From: Gemmatimonadota bacterium
Lineage (GTDB): Bacteria > Gemmatimonadota > Gemmatimonadetes > Gemmatimonadales > GWC2-71-9
Direction: 5' to 3'
Length of the DNA: 14,503 nucleotides
NCBI GenBank assembly: GCA_003220955.1
Contig: QHTW01000064.1
Location: forward strand, 4,055 to 18,557
This document shows, piece after piece, positions 1 through 5,742 of this stretch (its first letter is position 1; each line of letters begins with the position of its first letter). A program made the position numbers and the translations under genes. The notes beneath the pieces are model-generated. The model ran no database searches and was not told the origin of the DNA. It saw nothing but the letters and a program-made list of their open reading frames with translations.

Positions 1-145
1 GCAGCGTGCCGCGCGCGCCCAGCCAGCCGCCCGACAAGTTCGGTGGCCGCTCGAGGACGGACTGGCACGAGGCTACGTCAGCGAATCCAACGACCGCGGC
101 GAGGGCGCAGGACAGGCACACTGCGATCCGACGAAGCTGGGGCAA
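1..145 (-). CDS. Outer-membrane beta-barrel protein, N-terminal part (runs off left edge)
   Basis: This is an open frame of 48 codons from a TTG start at 145 to the window edge. The start is chosen because a strong Shine-Dalgarno GAGGAGG (157-151) lies 5 bases upstream and no ATG fits this frame. The protein opens with MPQLRRIAVCLSCALAAVVG, a basic residue pair followed by a hydrophobic stretch, and then FADVASCQ, a likely signal-peptidase I site. The mature start SVLERPPNLSGGWLGARGTL resembles, from memory, N-termini of Gemmatimonadota beta-barrel proteins (possibly DUF5777-like), so an outer-membrane location is inferred. The start lies 10 bases after the gltX stop, and the Shine-Dalgarno overlaps that stop, so the two are probably co-transcribed and translationally coupled. 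Too little is present to assign a function. Confidence 0.6.
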   Translation of the reverse strand, partial: MPQLRRIAVCLSCALAAVVGFADVASCQSVLERPPNLSGGWLGARGTL

Positions 146-150
146 CCGAG

Positions 151-157
151 CCTCCTC
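151..157 (-). promoter_or_regulatory. Shine-Dalgarno GAGGAGG deciding a TTG start
   Basis: GAGGAGG on the minus strand sits 5 bases before TTG (145-143). It overlaps the TGA stop of the gltX C-terminal fragment (158-156). It is the main reason for calling the otherwise easily missed left-edge CDS. Confidence 0.6.
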
Positions 158-626
158 ATGAGAGCGACGCGTGCGTGAGGCGGCGGAGCGCCGCCTCTTT
201 GCCGACGACCGACAGCAGCTCGTTCACAGGCTCCGACACCGTTCCTCCGGTTAGCGCAATGCGGATCGGCTGAAAAATCTTTCCCGCCGCCACATTGCGC
301 TCTTCCGCCAGATTTCGCAACACGTGCTCGAGACTTTCCGGCTTCCAATCGGGCGCGTTCTGCAGCGCGATCACACTGGCCGCCAGCGACGCGTGATACC
401 CCGTTGGGTCCTTGGCGATTTCCTTCTGCGCCTTCTCGTCGAGCTCGACGAACTTGCCGTCGAGCCGCACCGCGACCTGCCGCGCGACGTCGAGCGTGGT
501 GCGCGAGCGGGTCTTCACGACGGCGATCGCCTTCAGGACTGCTTCCTTGTTGCCGTCGACGCCGAGCTTCGCCAGCTCGGGTTGCACGAGCGGATAACGG
601 TTTAGCAAACCGCCGCCTTCAGCCAC
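156..626 (-). CDS. gltX: Glutamyl-tRNA synthetase, C-terminal fragment (anticodon-binding part) of split gltX
   Basis: From residue 12 onward (PLVQPELAKLG) this reads as the helical C-terminal anticodon-binding region of bacterial GltX, including AVVKTRSRTTLDVARQ and the family-typical end GKIFQPIRIALTGGTVSEP followed by VGKEAALRRL. The first 11 codons (GTG start, MAEGGGLLNRY) are not GltX: they are the tRNA-Ser D-arm, anticodon arm and the first bases of its variable loop, read in one frame. The fragment is one frame off from the N-terminal fragment at 652-1404. By comparison with E. coli GltX from memory, about 35 residues of the linker after the KMSKS region are missing. It might be initiated separately from GTG at 626, with the tRNA acceptor sequence GGAGAGG (640-634) acting as Shine-Dalgarno, but a non-functional remnant or assembly error is at least as likely. 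Confidence 0.7.
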   Translation of the reverse strand: MAEGGGLLNRYPLVQPELAKLGVDGNKEAVLKAIAVVKTRSRTTLDVARQVAVRLDGKFVELDEKAQKEIAKDPTGYHASLAASVIALQNAPDWKPESLEHVLRNLAEERNVAAGKIFQPIRIALTGGTVSEPVNELLSVVGKEAALRRLTHASLS

Positions 627-671
627 TCGGCCACCTCTCCCCGGGGGTGAATTATCCCCGGGGGAGGCTCA
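594..671 (-). repeat. 78-bp copy of tRNA-Ser(GCU) 5' half plus leader, inside gltX
   Basis: Positions 594-671 match 2855-2932 base for base except at two sites (642/2903 and 646/2907), without gaps and in the same orientation. The copy contains 47 nt of tRNA-Ser(GCU), from its 5' end (640) through the complete anticodon arm (anticodon at 606-604) to three bases into the variable loop, plus 31 nt of upstream leader with a GC-rich hairpin. It lacks the variable arm, T arm and 3' acceptor strand, so it cannot be a tRNA. It replaces the middle of gltX: the TAA at 654-652 within it ends the N-terminal frame, and the C-terminal part resumes in another frame. Confidence 0.95.
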
Positions 672-1404
672 GCAATTCCTCTTTGCTCATGATCTCACGA
701 TCGCCGCCCGGACTCCATCCAAGCAACGCGAGAAAGTTACGCATTGCCTCTGGGAGAATACCTAGGTGCTGGTAGTCTCCGACAGCGGTCGCGCCATGTC
801 GCTTGGAAAGTTTTTTCCCGTCGGGTCCGTGGATCATCGGCACGTGACCAAAAATCGGGGTCACCGCGCCGAGCGCCCGATAGGCCGCGAGCTGTTTGGG
901 CGTGTTGGAAATGTGATCGTCGCCGCGGATCACGTGCGTGACGTGCATGTCGATGTCGTCGACGACGACGGCGAAGTTATACAATGGGGAGCGATCCGAC
1001 CGCAGAATCACGAAGTCGCGGATATCCTCGCCCTTGAAGCTGATGCGTCCGTGCACCGCGTCATCCCACGACAACTCGCCGGGGGGGACGCGCAGCCGGA
1101 TCGCGTCCTGCTCCATGTACGCCTTTCCCTGGTTGAGTAGCTGCTCGGCGACCTGCTGGTGCCGGGCGAGTCGAGCACCCTGGAAGACGGGTTTCTCGTC
1201 CCAGTCGAGGCCAAGCCACGTGAGCCCGTCGAGAATGACCTGCGTGTGTTCATCGGTGGAACGCGCCTTGTCGGTGTCTTCGATGCGTAGTAGGAACTTC
1301 CCGCCTTCTTTACGGGCGAAGAGCCAGTTGAAGAGCGCGGTACGGGCGCCGCCGACGTGCAGGTAACCAGTGGGGGAAGGGGCGAAACGGACGCGCACGG
1401 TCAT
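652..1404 (-). CDS. gltX: Glutamyl-tRNA synthetase, N-terminal catalytic fragment of split gltX
   Basis: This 250-residue fragment is the class I catalytic half of GltX, which charges tRNA-Glu with glutamate in the cytoplasm. It begins VRVRFAPSPTGYLHVGGART, containing the HIGH-type motif (LHVG), followed by LLRIEDTDKARS, the HVIRGDDHISNTPKQ block and the KMSKS-type loop KKLSKRHGA. Family similarity runs to MSKEELLSL and then stops: the last residues PRG and the TAA come from the tRNA-Ser leader copy. A full GltX is roughly 470-490 residues, so this protein lacks the whole anticodon-binding part. The start ATG (1404) has no Shine-Dalgarno of its own but overlaps the stop of a 15-codon ORF by ATGA. 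As the only gltX it would probably be lethal, so an intact copy elsewhere, a working split enzyme or a misassembly must be considered. Confidence 0.85.
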   Translation of the reverse strand: MTVRVRFAPSPTGYLHVGGARTALFNWLFARKEGGKFLLRIEDTDKARSTDEHTQVILDGLTWLGLDWDEKPVFQGARLARHQQVAEQLLNQGKAYMEQDAIRLRVPPGELSWDDAVHGRISFKGEDIRDFVILRSDRSPLYNFAVVVDDIDMHVTHVIRGDDHISNTPKQLAAYRALGAVTPIFGHVPMIHGPDGKKLSKRHGATAVGDYQHLGILPEAMRNFLALLGWSPGGDREIMSKEELLSLPRG

Positions 1405-1448
1405 TGGGAAATAATACGGCCGTCATAGAGTCTTCGGAAATCCTTCAT
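1401..1448 (-). CDS. Possible 15-residue leader peptide overlapping the gltX start
   Basis: ATG at 1448 opens MKDFRRLYDGRIISQ and stops at TGA 1403-1401, overlapping the gltX ATG (1404-1402) as ATGA. A strong Shine-Dalgarno GGGAGGA (1460-1454) lies 5 bases upstream, whereas gltX itself has none in range. This suggests translation of gltX by re-initiation after the short ORF. The peptide has three Arg codons (CGA, AGA, CGT) and no Glu codon, so classical attenuation by glutamate starvation is not supported. I do not recognise the peptide; its conservation is unknown. It could instead be a chance ORF or the remnant of a longer upstream gene. Confidence 0.4.
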   Translation of the reverse strand: MKDFRRLYDGRIISQ

Positions 1449-1453
1449 AATCG

Positions 1454-1460
1454 TCCTCCC
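1454..1460 (-). promoter_or_regulatory. Shine-Dalgarno GGGAGGA of the gltX leader ORF
   Basis: GGGAGGA on the minus strand is 5 bases upstream of the ATG at 1448 and 49 bases upstream of the gltX ATG. It therefore serves the short ORF directly and gltX only through coupling. It lies in the 87-bp divergent gap (1405-1491) between gltX and the cytochrome-porin gene; I could not identify convincing -35/-10 pairs there. Confidence 0.45.
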
Positions 1461-1491
1461 ATGGTTAAGGAATCCTTTCCGAGAGGGTCCG

Positions 1492-2807
1492 ATGTTACGA
1501 CGTTTGCTATTGCTCCTCGCAGGACTGTCGCTCCCGGCCGTCGCCCGCGCGGGCGTGCCCGACTGGATCTTGCGGTACGAATGGTCGGTCAACAATCGGA
1601 TTCCGAGCTTCTCGCGGCAAACCGGTCTCGCCTGCAACGTCTGTCATACGGCCTTCCCGATGCTGACGGCGTTCGGCCGGCAGTTCAAGCTCAATGCTTA
1701 CACTCTGACCGGACTGCAGACCATCGGACCGACGGAGCCGACTCTCGACGATGGTGCAGACATCGTTCACACAGACCGCGAAGGCGCAGCCTGGCACGCA
1801 GGACGGCAACGTCGAGTTTCCGCAGCAGCTGAGCATCTTCTTCGGCGAAGCGATCTCGCCACGGATCGGCACGTTCATCCAGATCACCTATGACGCGGCA
1901 GCAGGCTCAATCGGGATGGACAACATCTCGCTGCGCTACGCGAAACGCGGGAAGTTCGCGTCGAAGCCCGTCCTCTGGGGCGTCACCGTGAACAACAGTC
2001 CGACGGTGCAGGACGTGTGGAACTCGACGCCGGTGTGGGGATTTCCGTTCGCATCTTCCGGCGTCGCGCCGACGCCTGCCGCCGCGCCGCTGATCGACGG
2101 AGGCCTGGCGCAGAACGTTGCGGGCATGGGCACATACGCGCTCTGGAACGACCATGTGTACAGTGAGCTGTCGGTGTATCGCTCGGCCCCGCAAGGCGGA
2201 GCCCATCCGCCGGATGCTTCGTCGGCGCTCATCACGAAGGGCGTGGCGCCGTACTGGCGGTTCGCCTACGTACCTCGAGGTGGGCACGTACGGGCTCGCC
2301 GCACGTCTGTATCCAACCGGCGTCACCGGTCCGACCGATCGGTTCACCGACGTGGGCGGCGACCTGCAGTACGAACGGCATGCGGGCACGAAGGGGCTGG
2401 GGACCTTCGTCGTGCACGCGAGCTACATGCACGAGCGGCAGAAGCTCGATGCGACGTTCGGCGGCGGCGGGGCGGCCAATGCGAAGAACACCCTCAACAC
2501 CTTCCGCGCCGATGCCGCGTGGCTGACGCCCACCCGCTGGGGCGGCACGGTCGGCGTCTTCAGCACGAGCGGCACCGCCGACACGCTGCTGTATGCCCCG
2601 GGGGCGGTCACGGGGAACGCAACTGGAAAACCCAACAGCAACGGCGTGATCGCCGAGCTGCAGTTCATGCCGTGGATCAACACTCGCTTCTCGCTGCAGT
2701 ACGTCGCGTATCAGAAATTCAACGGCGGGACGAGCAACTACGACGGTTCGGGACGGAGCGCGTCGGACAACAACACCGTATATGTGCTCGTGTGGTTGAT
2801 GTTCTAG
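1492..2807 (+). pseudogene. Monoheme cytochrome fused to outer-membrane beta-barrel (Cyc2-like), broken by two frame changes
   Basis: The gene starts at ATG 1492 after Shine-Dalgarno GAGAGGG (1481-1487). It encodes a signal peptide (LLLLLAGLSLPAVARA), then IPSFSRQTGLACNVCH with one heme-c motif CNVCH (residues 48-52), FPMLTAFGRQFKLNAYT, and a long barrel-like region ending VYVLVWLMF with the terminal Phe usual in outer-membrane proteins. This layout, and the SRQTG-CxxCH-FP-L-FGR-FK signature, matches the Cyc2 type of fused cytochrome-porin as I recall it. The coding sequence lies in three frames: 1492 to about 1740, about 1742-2265 (STMVQTSFTQT onward) and about 2266-2807 (YLEVGTYGLAARLYPTG onward). 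Relative to remembered homologues, residues seem missing at both junctions, roughly 20 bases between YWRFA and YLEVG. No homopolymer lies at the breaks. Function (extracellular electron transfer, perhaps iron oxidation) is inference. Confidence 0.75.
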
Positions 2808-2810
2808 AAA

Positions 2811-2901
2811 CGGAGAGGGGGGGATTCGAACCCCCGATAAGGTTTTAAGGCCCTATAACGGTTTAGCAAACCGCCGCCTTCAGCCACTCGGCCACCTCTC
2901 C
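2811..2901 (-). tRNA. tRNA-Ser (anticodon GCU)
   Basis: A 91-nt type II tRNA folds on the minus strand. The acceptor stem GGAGAGG/CCTCTCC pairs 2901-2895 with 2818-2812, the discriminator is G at 2811, and no CCA is encoded. The D arm contains GAGTGGCTGAA. The anticodon loop TTGCTAA has GCT at 2867-2865, the variable arm is long (22 nt), and the T arm is GGGGG-TTCGAAT-CCCCC. GCU reads AGC/AGU codons. Its 3' end lies 3 bases from the stop of the convergent cytochrome-porin gene. Its 5' end touches a strong hairpin. Its 5' half and leader are duplicated inside gltX. Confidence 0.97.
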
Positions 2902-2923
2902 CGGGGAGTGAATTATCCCCGGG
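2900..2923 (-). repeat. GC-rich inverted repeat in the tRNA-Ser(GCU) leader
   Basis: CCCGGGGA and TCCCCGGG form a perfect 8-bp stem around the 8-nt loop TAATTCAC; the stem overlaps the first two bases of the tRNA. It lies between the plug-repeat gene stop (2947) and the tRNA. There is no U-tract, so it is not a standard intrinsic terminator; it could end or slow upstream transcription, or stabilise the processed mRNA 3' end. The copy inside gltX keeps an 8-bp stem (639-646 with 656-663) in a shifted register. Confidence 0.65.
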
Positions 2924-2946
2924 GGAGGCTCACCGAGCAAGGCCAT

Positions 2947-4884
2947 TCACTTGGTCCACACCTCGATCACGCCGCCCGAGTTGCCGAGTCCGTACCGCAT
3001 TTGCGCCTCGCCGGCGTTCAGGAATCGCAGCTCGCGCACTTCGCTCACTCGCATCTCGCGCAGCCGACTGACGTCCCCGGTCTTCACGCCATTCAGGTAG
3101 ACGCGGAGGTCGCCGGCAGTCGGATCCATGATGCTGACGGGACCGCGGGTATGCAGCCAGTTGGGCCGGAACTCCTGCACGAGCGCGTAGACATCGAGCG
3201 CCGTCGAGCTGGCGAACTCCTCCTCCGTGAGGGTGTTGGAGTTGCGGACTCCCGCCACCCGGCGCCTCGCGTCCACGGGCGGTAGTGGTGGAGGCGCGGG
3301 CAGCGGCGGGGCCGGGGGCGGGGACGGCTCTGGGGGCGGGGGGGGGGCCGGGACGGTCGCGACGCTGGGCTTGGGCACGCCGACGCCCGTCACGACCTCG
3401 ATGATGCCGCCCGCATGGCCCACCCCGTAGCGCATCTGCGCTTCGGCCCCATTGAGGAAATGCAGCTCCTGAACGTTGCTGGTGTTGAACTCGCGTAACC
3501 GGCTCACGTCGCCCCACGGATGGCCGTCCAGATAGACCTGGATGTCGCCGGCATGCGGGTCCCTGATGCTGATCTGGCCGCGCTGGTGGAGCCAGTTGGG
3601 GCGCGCCTCCTGGACCAGCGCGTAGGCATCGATTGCGGTCGAACCCTCGATTTCCTCGCGATCGATCACGCTGGAGTTGCGGTCTCGACGGCGCGCGGGT
3701 GTGGGGCTCGGTGCTGGCGCTGCCGGCATGACAGCGGGGCCGGGCGGCGCGGCTTGTGGCGCCGCGGACGGTGCGGGCGGCGTGATCGGTCCGAGTCGCG
3801 CAACGGCCACGACCGGAACGGAAGGCGTGCCGTATACGACCGTACCGTCCCGCGGTCGGATGAAATCGGCGCTCCCCCCTTTCTCATGGAAGCCGGTCAC
3901 CTCGGGTCGCACGCCCATCGCCATCGCCTGTTGCTTCCACTTGGCGTACGGCATGCGAATCAACCAGTCGCGCACGATCCAGACGCCATTCGGCAGGCGC
4001 ATGAATTCCACGCGTCCGCCGGCGCCTAGAGCCACCAGGTCCTCCGGCAAACGGATATAACTGAACTCCATCCGTTTGAGCTCCGACGTCGTGCGATCGA
4101 CCCAGAGCGTCCCGGTGATATCGGGAGCTCGGCGCTCGCGTGCCGACGTAAACAGCAGGCCGATGAGTCCCTCGGCCTCGCCCCGGCCGCTCTTCGCCTC
4201 GAAACAATGTGTGCGGAGGAAGGTGTCGCTCAGCAGTACGTCAGCGTCGGGTGCCCGATAGATCCAGCCAGTGTCGGTGACGACGACGTACCCCTGCTGG
4301 TCGAGCTCCGCGTCGGTCGCGAAATTACGGAAGGGAATCTTCTGAAAGCCCGCCACCTGGAACGTTGAGTCGGGGAGGCGTGGACGTCCGGAAACGTTCA
4401 CGTCTCGCTCGAATACGGTCGTCTCGAACCAGTAAGCCGGCACACGCGATGTCCACGAAACTGCCGCCAAGGCTTCGCGGATTTCGTCCCACAGGGCGGC
4501 GACCGCGGCCCCCGCGTCGATGTCGCATTGGCGCTCGCCGGCGACCACCAGCTCCTGCAACGAAATCGGAATCGGATCGATGACGGCGTTGTATCCCGTC
4601 ACTTCCCCCGCCCGCAGCGCCAGCGGCGGAGAGACGAGCGGTCGAAAGCCGATGCGCTTGGAGCGGAGGCGGTAGGAACCCGCCGCGGGAGCGGTCAGGG
4701 AAAATTCGCCCGCGGCGTTGGTCATGGCGCGCGCACGCTCGACGCCGTTGGCGTCGATGAGGGTGAGGAACGCGCCGGCCAGGGGCGCCCGGCTCACGCT
4801 GTCCGTCAGCAGCCCGCGTACGGTCTGCGCGGCGGCGGGAGTCGCCGCCAGGAGAAGCAGCGTCGCTAGCCTTATTCCCACCAT
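2947..4884 (-). CDS. Secreted protein: carboxypeptidase-regulatory domain plus two tandem TonB-plug-like repeats, no barrel
   Basis: The product has 645 residues. The start at 4884 is chosen because MVGIRLATLLLLAATPAAAQ is a clear signal peptide; in-frame codons further upstream belong to the overlapping gene. Residues 21-105 form a carboxypeptidase-regulatory-like beta-sandwich (GLLTDSVSRAPLAGAFLTL, GEFSLTAPAAGSYRLR), leading to SLQELVV, the usual link to a TonB plug. Residues about 115-350 are a less characterised region (GTLWVDRTTSELKRMEFSY, GVWIVRDWLIRMPY). Two 98-residue repeats follow at 403-500 and 548-645, identical at 62 positions by hand alignment. Each ends with a plug-like QMRYG-GG-IEV block, and they are separated by a proline-rich linker (501-547) encoded partly by a G10 tract. 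No beta-barrel follows. The start overlaps the phosphatidyltransferase stop by 13 bp. Function is unknown; a periplasmic or surface scaffold or ligand-binding role is a guess. Confidence 0.85.
   Translation of the reverse strand: MVGIRLATLLLLAATPAAAQTVRGLLTDSVSRAPLAGAFLTLIDANGVERARAMTNAAGEFSLTAPAAGSYRLRSKRIGFRPLVSPPLALRAGEVTGYNAVIDPIPISLQELVVAGERQCDIDAGAAVAALWDEIREALAAVSWTSRVPAYWFETTVFERDVNVSGRPRLPDSTFQVAGFQKIPFRNFATDAELDQQGYVVVTDTGWIYRAPDADVLLSDTFLRTHCFEAKSGRGEAEGLIGLLFTSARERRAPDITGTLWVDRTTSELKRMEFSYIRLPEDLVALGAGGRVEFMRLPNGVWIVRDWLIRMPYAKWKQQAMAMGVRPEVTGFHEKGGSADFIRPRDGTVVYGTPSVPVVAVARLGPITPPAPSAAPQAAPPGPAVMPAAPAPSPTPARRRDRNSSVIDREEIEGSTAIDAYALVQEARPNWLHQRGQISIRDPHAGDIQVYLDGHPWGDVSRLREFNTSNVQELHFLNGAEAQMRYGVGHAGGIIEVVTGVGVPKPSVATVPAPPPPPEPSPPPAPPLPAPPPLPPVDARRRVAGVRNSNTLTEEEFASSTALDVYALVQEFRPNWLHTRGPVSIMDPTAGDLRVYLNGVKTGDVSRLREMRVSEVRELRFLNAGEAQMRYGLGNSGGVIEVWTK
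3338..3347 (+). repeat. G10 homopolymer inside the proline-rich linker
   Basis: Ten consecutive G on the plus strand (C10 in the coding strand) encode part of a Pro run at about residues 513-516 of the plug-repeat protein. The frame is intact here. A one-base slip would remove the second plug repeat, so this is both a possible phase-variation site and a possible sequencing weak point. Confidence 0.6.
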
Positions 4885-5564
4885 GTGAAGCGCTGCGGCT
4901 CGAGCCGGGCGAGCCGGTAGAGATTGCGGGCAAATCGTCCCACAAAGAGCGCCACCATCCCGGTCAATAGGATCGCGAGCGTCCAATTGGCAACCAGTGC
5001 GATCGACCATGGGCCCTTCACCTCCCAGAGTGCGGCAAGCGCGAGCGTCGTGTTCAGCAGGACGAGCAACAGGCGCACTTCCGTCGGTCCGATGCGCCCG
5101 TACGAAATCTTGAACACGCCGAACACACTCGATTCGAGGTAGACATTGATCGACAAAGCGAGATACACCACGACGAGCCCCAGCGCGAGGCCGAGATTCA
5201 CATACGGCGACAGGCCGATGCCCAGGCCGATGACGGCGGTTGAAAACGCGTCCACGACGTGATCGACATAGTACCCGTACTTGGGACGCTGCGTGCCGCG
5301 CACGCGCGCGAGGGTGCCGTCGAGGCTGTCGCCCAGCCAATTGATGACGAGCATCAGGCTCGCCACCCAGAGCCAGGCGGGGCTGTAGTGGGTCAGCGCG
5401 TACGCCGCACCGGCGCCGGCGGCGGCGATCGTGCCGAGGGCCGTCAGGTGGTTGGAACGAATCGAGCGCGGCACGCGCGCCGCCAGGCGCAGCAAGATGC
5501 GCCGCTCGACTCCGGCGAGCAGGAACGTCAGCTCCCGCTGTCCACCAGCCGTGTCTTTCGCCAT
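4872..5564 (-). CDS. CDP-alcohol phosphatidyltransferase family membrane protein
   Basis: The 230-residue product carries the CDP-alcohol phosphotransferase signature at residues 79-105: D79, D82-G83, A86-R87, G97, D101 and D105 in GDSLDGTLARVRG...KYGYYVDHVVD. In this family these residues bind the metal ions and the CDP-alcohol. The enzyme exchanges CMP on a CDP-linked alcohol for another hydroxyl acceptor in the inner membrane, usually in phospholipid synthesis; the substrate cannot be told from sequence. Several hydrophobic helices follow (LGIGLSPYVNLGLALGLVV, the LLLVLLNTTLALAAL region, WTLAILLTGMVALFV). The start MAKDTAGG at 5564 is preferred because the upstream in-frame codon at 5588 lies inside tRNA-Ser(UGA). 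No clear Shine-Dalgarno is seen. The gene starts 14 nt after the tRNA 3' end and overlaps the next gene by 13 bp. Confidence 0.9.
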   Translation of the reverse strand: MAKDTAGGQRELTFLLAGVERRILLRLAARVPRSIRSNHLTALGTIAAAGAGAAYALTHYSPAWLWVASLMLVINWLGDSLDGTLARVRGTQRPKYGYYVDHVVDAFSTAVIGLGIGLSPYVNLGLALGLVVVYLALSINVYLESSVFGVFKISYGRIGPTEVRLLLVLLNTTLALAALWEVKGPWSIALVANWTLAILLTGMVALFVGRFARNLYRLARLEPQRFTWWE

Positions 5565-5578
5565 GGAGGTCAAGTCAG

Positions 5579-5661
5579 CGGAGGGCACAGGATTCGAACC
5601 TGTAAGGGCTTGCGCCCGCCGGTTTTCAAGACCGGTGCCTTAGCCATTCGGCCAGCCCTCC
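5579..5661 (-). tRNA. tRNA-Ser (anticodon UGA)
   Basis: An 83-nt type II tRNA lies on the minus strand. The acceptor GGAGGGC/GCCCTCC pairs 5661-5655 with 5586-5580, the discriminator is G at 5579, and no CCA is encoded. The anticodon stem CCGGT/ACCGG encloses CTTGAAA with TGA at 5628-5626. The variable arm is a compact 15-nt hairpin (GGGCGCAAGCCC), and the T arm is ACAGG-TTCGAAT-CCTGT. It reads UCN codons. The phosphatidyltransferase start follows 14 nt downstream on the same strand, suggesting co-transcription. Confidence 0.97.
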
Positions 5662-5714
5662 TTTTGCGCCGTTCCTCCTTAACCTACCAAGATTGTTCAG
5701 CTTTGGAGCGCCCC

Positions 5715-5742
5715 TTGCGGGGTTCTTGCGCTTCGGTATATC
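5715..5742 (+). promoter_or_regulatory. Possible sigma-70-type promoter for the efflux operon
   Basis: TTGCGG (5715-5720) and TATATC (5737-5742) are separated by 16 bases, upstream of the plus-strand RND operon. Transcription would begin near 5749. An inverted repeat GGTCCC...GGGACC (5747-5752 with 5770-5775) would then sit at the very 5' end of the transcript. This is pattern matching only, in the 238-bp gap 5662-5899, where no regulator gene is adjacent. Confidence 0.3.

Noticed and set aside
594..671. A second functional tRNA-Ser or a classical integrase attachment site in gltX
   Set aside because: The 3' half of the tRNA is absent, no integrase or phage gene is in the window, and integrases normally duplicate the tRNA 3' end.
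1405..1491. Paired divergent promoters for gltX and the cytochrome-porin
   Set aside because: TAATAC and CATAAT occur, but I found no matching -35 element at suitable spacing, so I do not call a promoter.
1735..1751. Programmed ribosomal frameshifting in the cytochrome-porin
   Set aside because: No slippery heptamer is seen at either frame change, and residues appear to be missing compared with remembered homologues, which fits deletion better.
4885..5340. N-terminal extension of the plug-repeat protein to 797 codons
   Set aside because: The extension overlaps the phosphatidyltransferase in another frame and would bury the clear signal peptide starting at 4884.
5564..5588. Upstream start of the phosphatidyltransferase at 5588
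   Set aside because: It lies inside tRNA-Ser(UGA); the in-frame ATG at 5564 is free of the tRNA.
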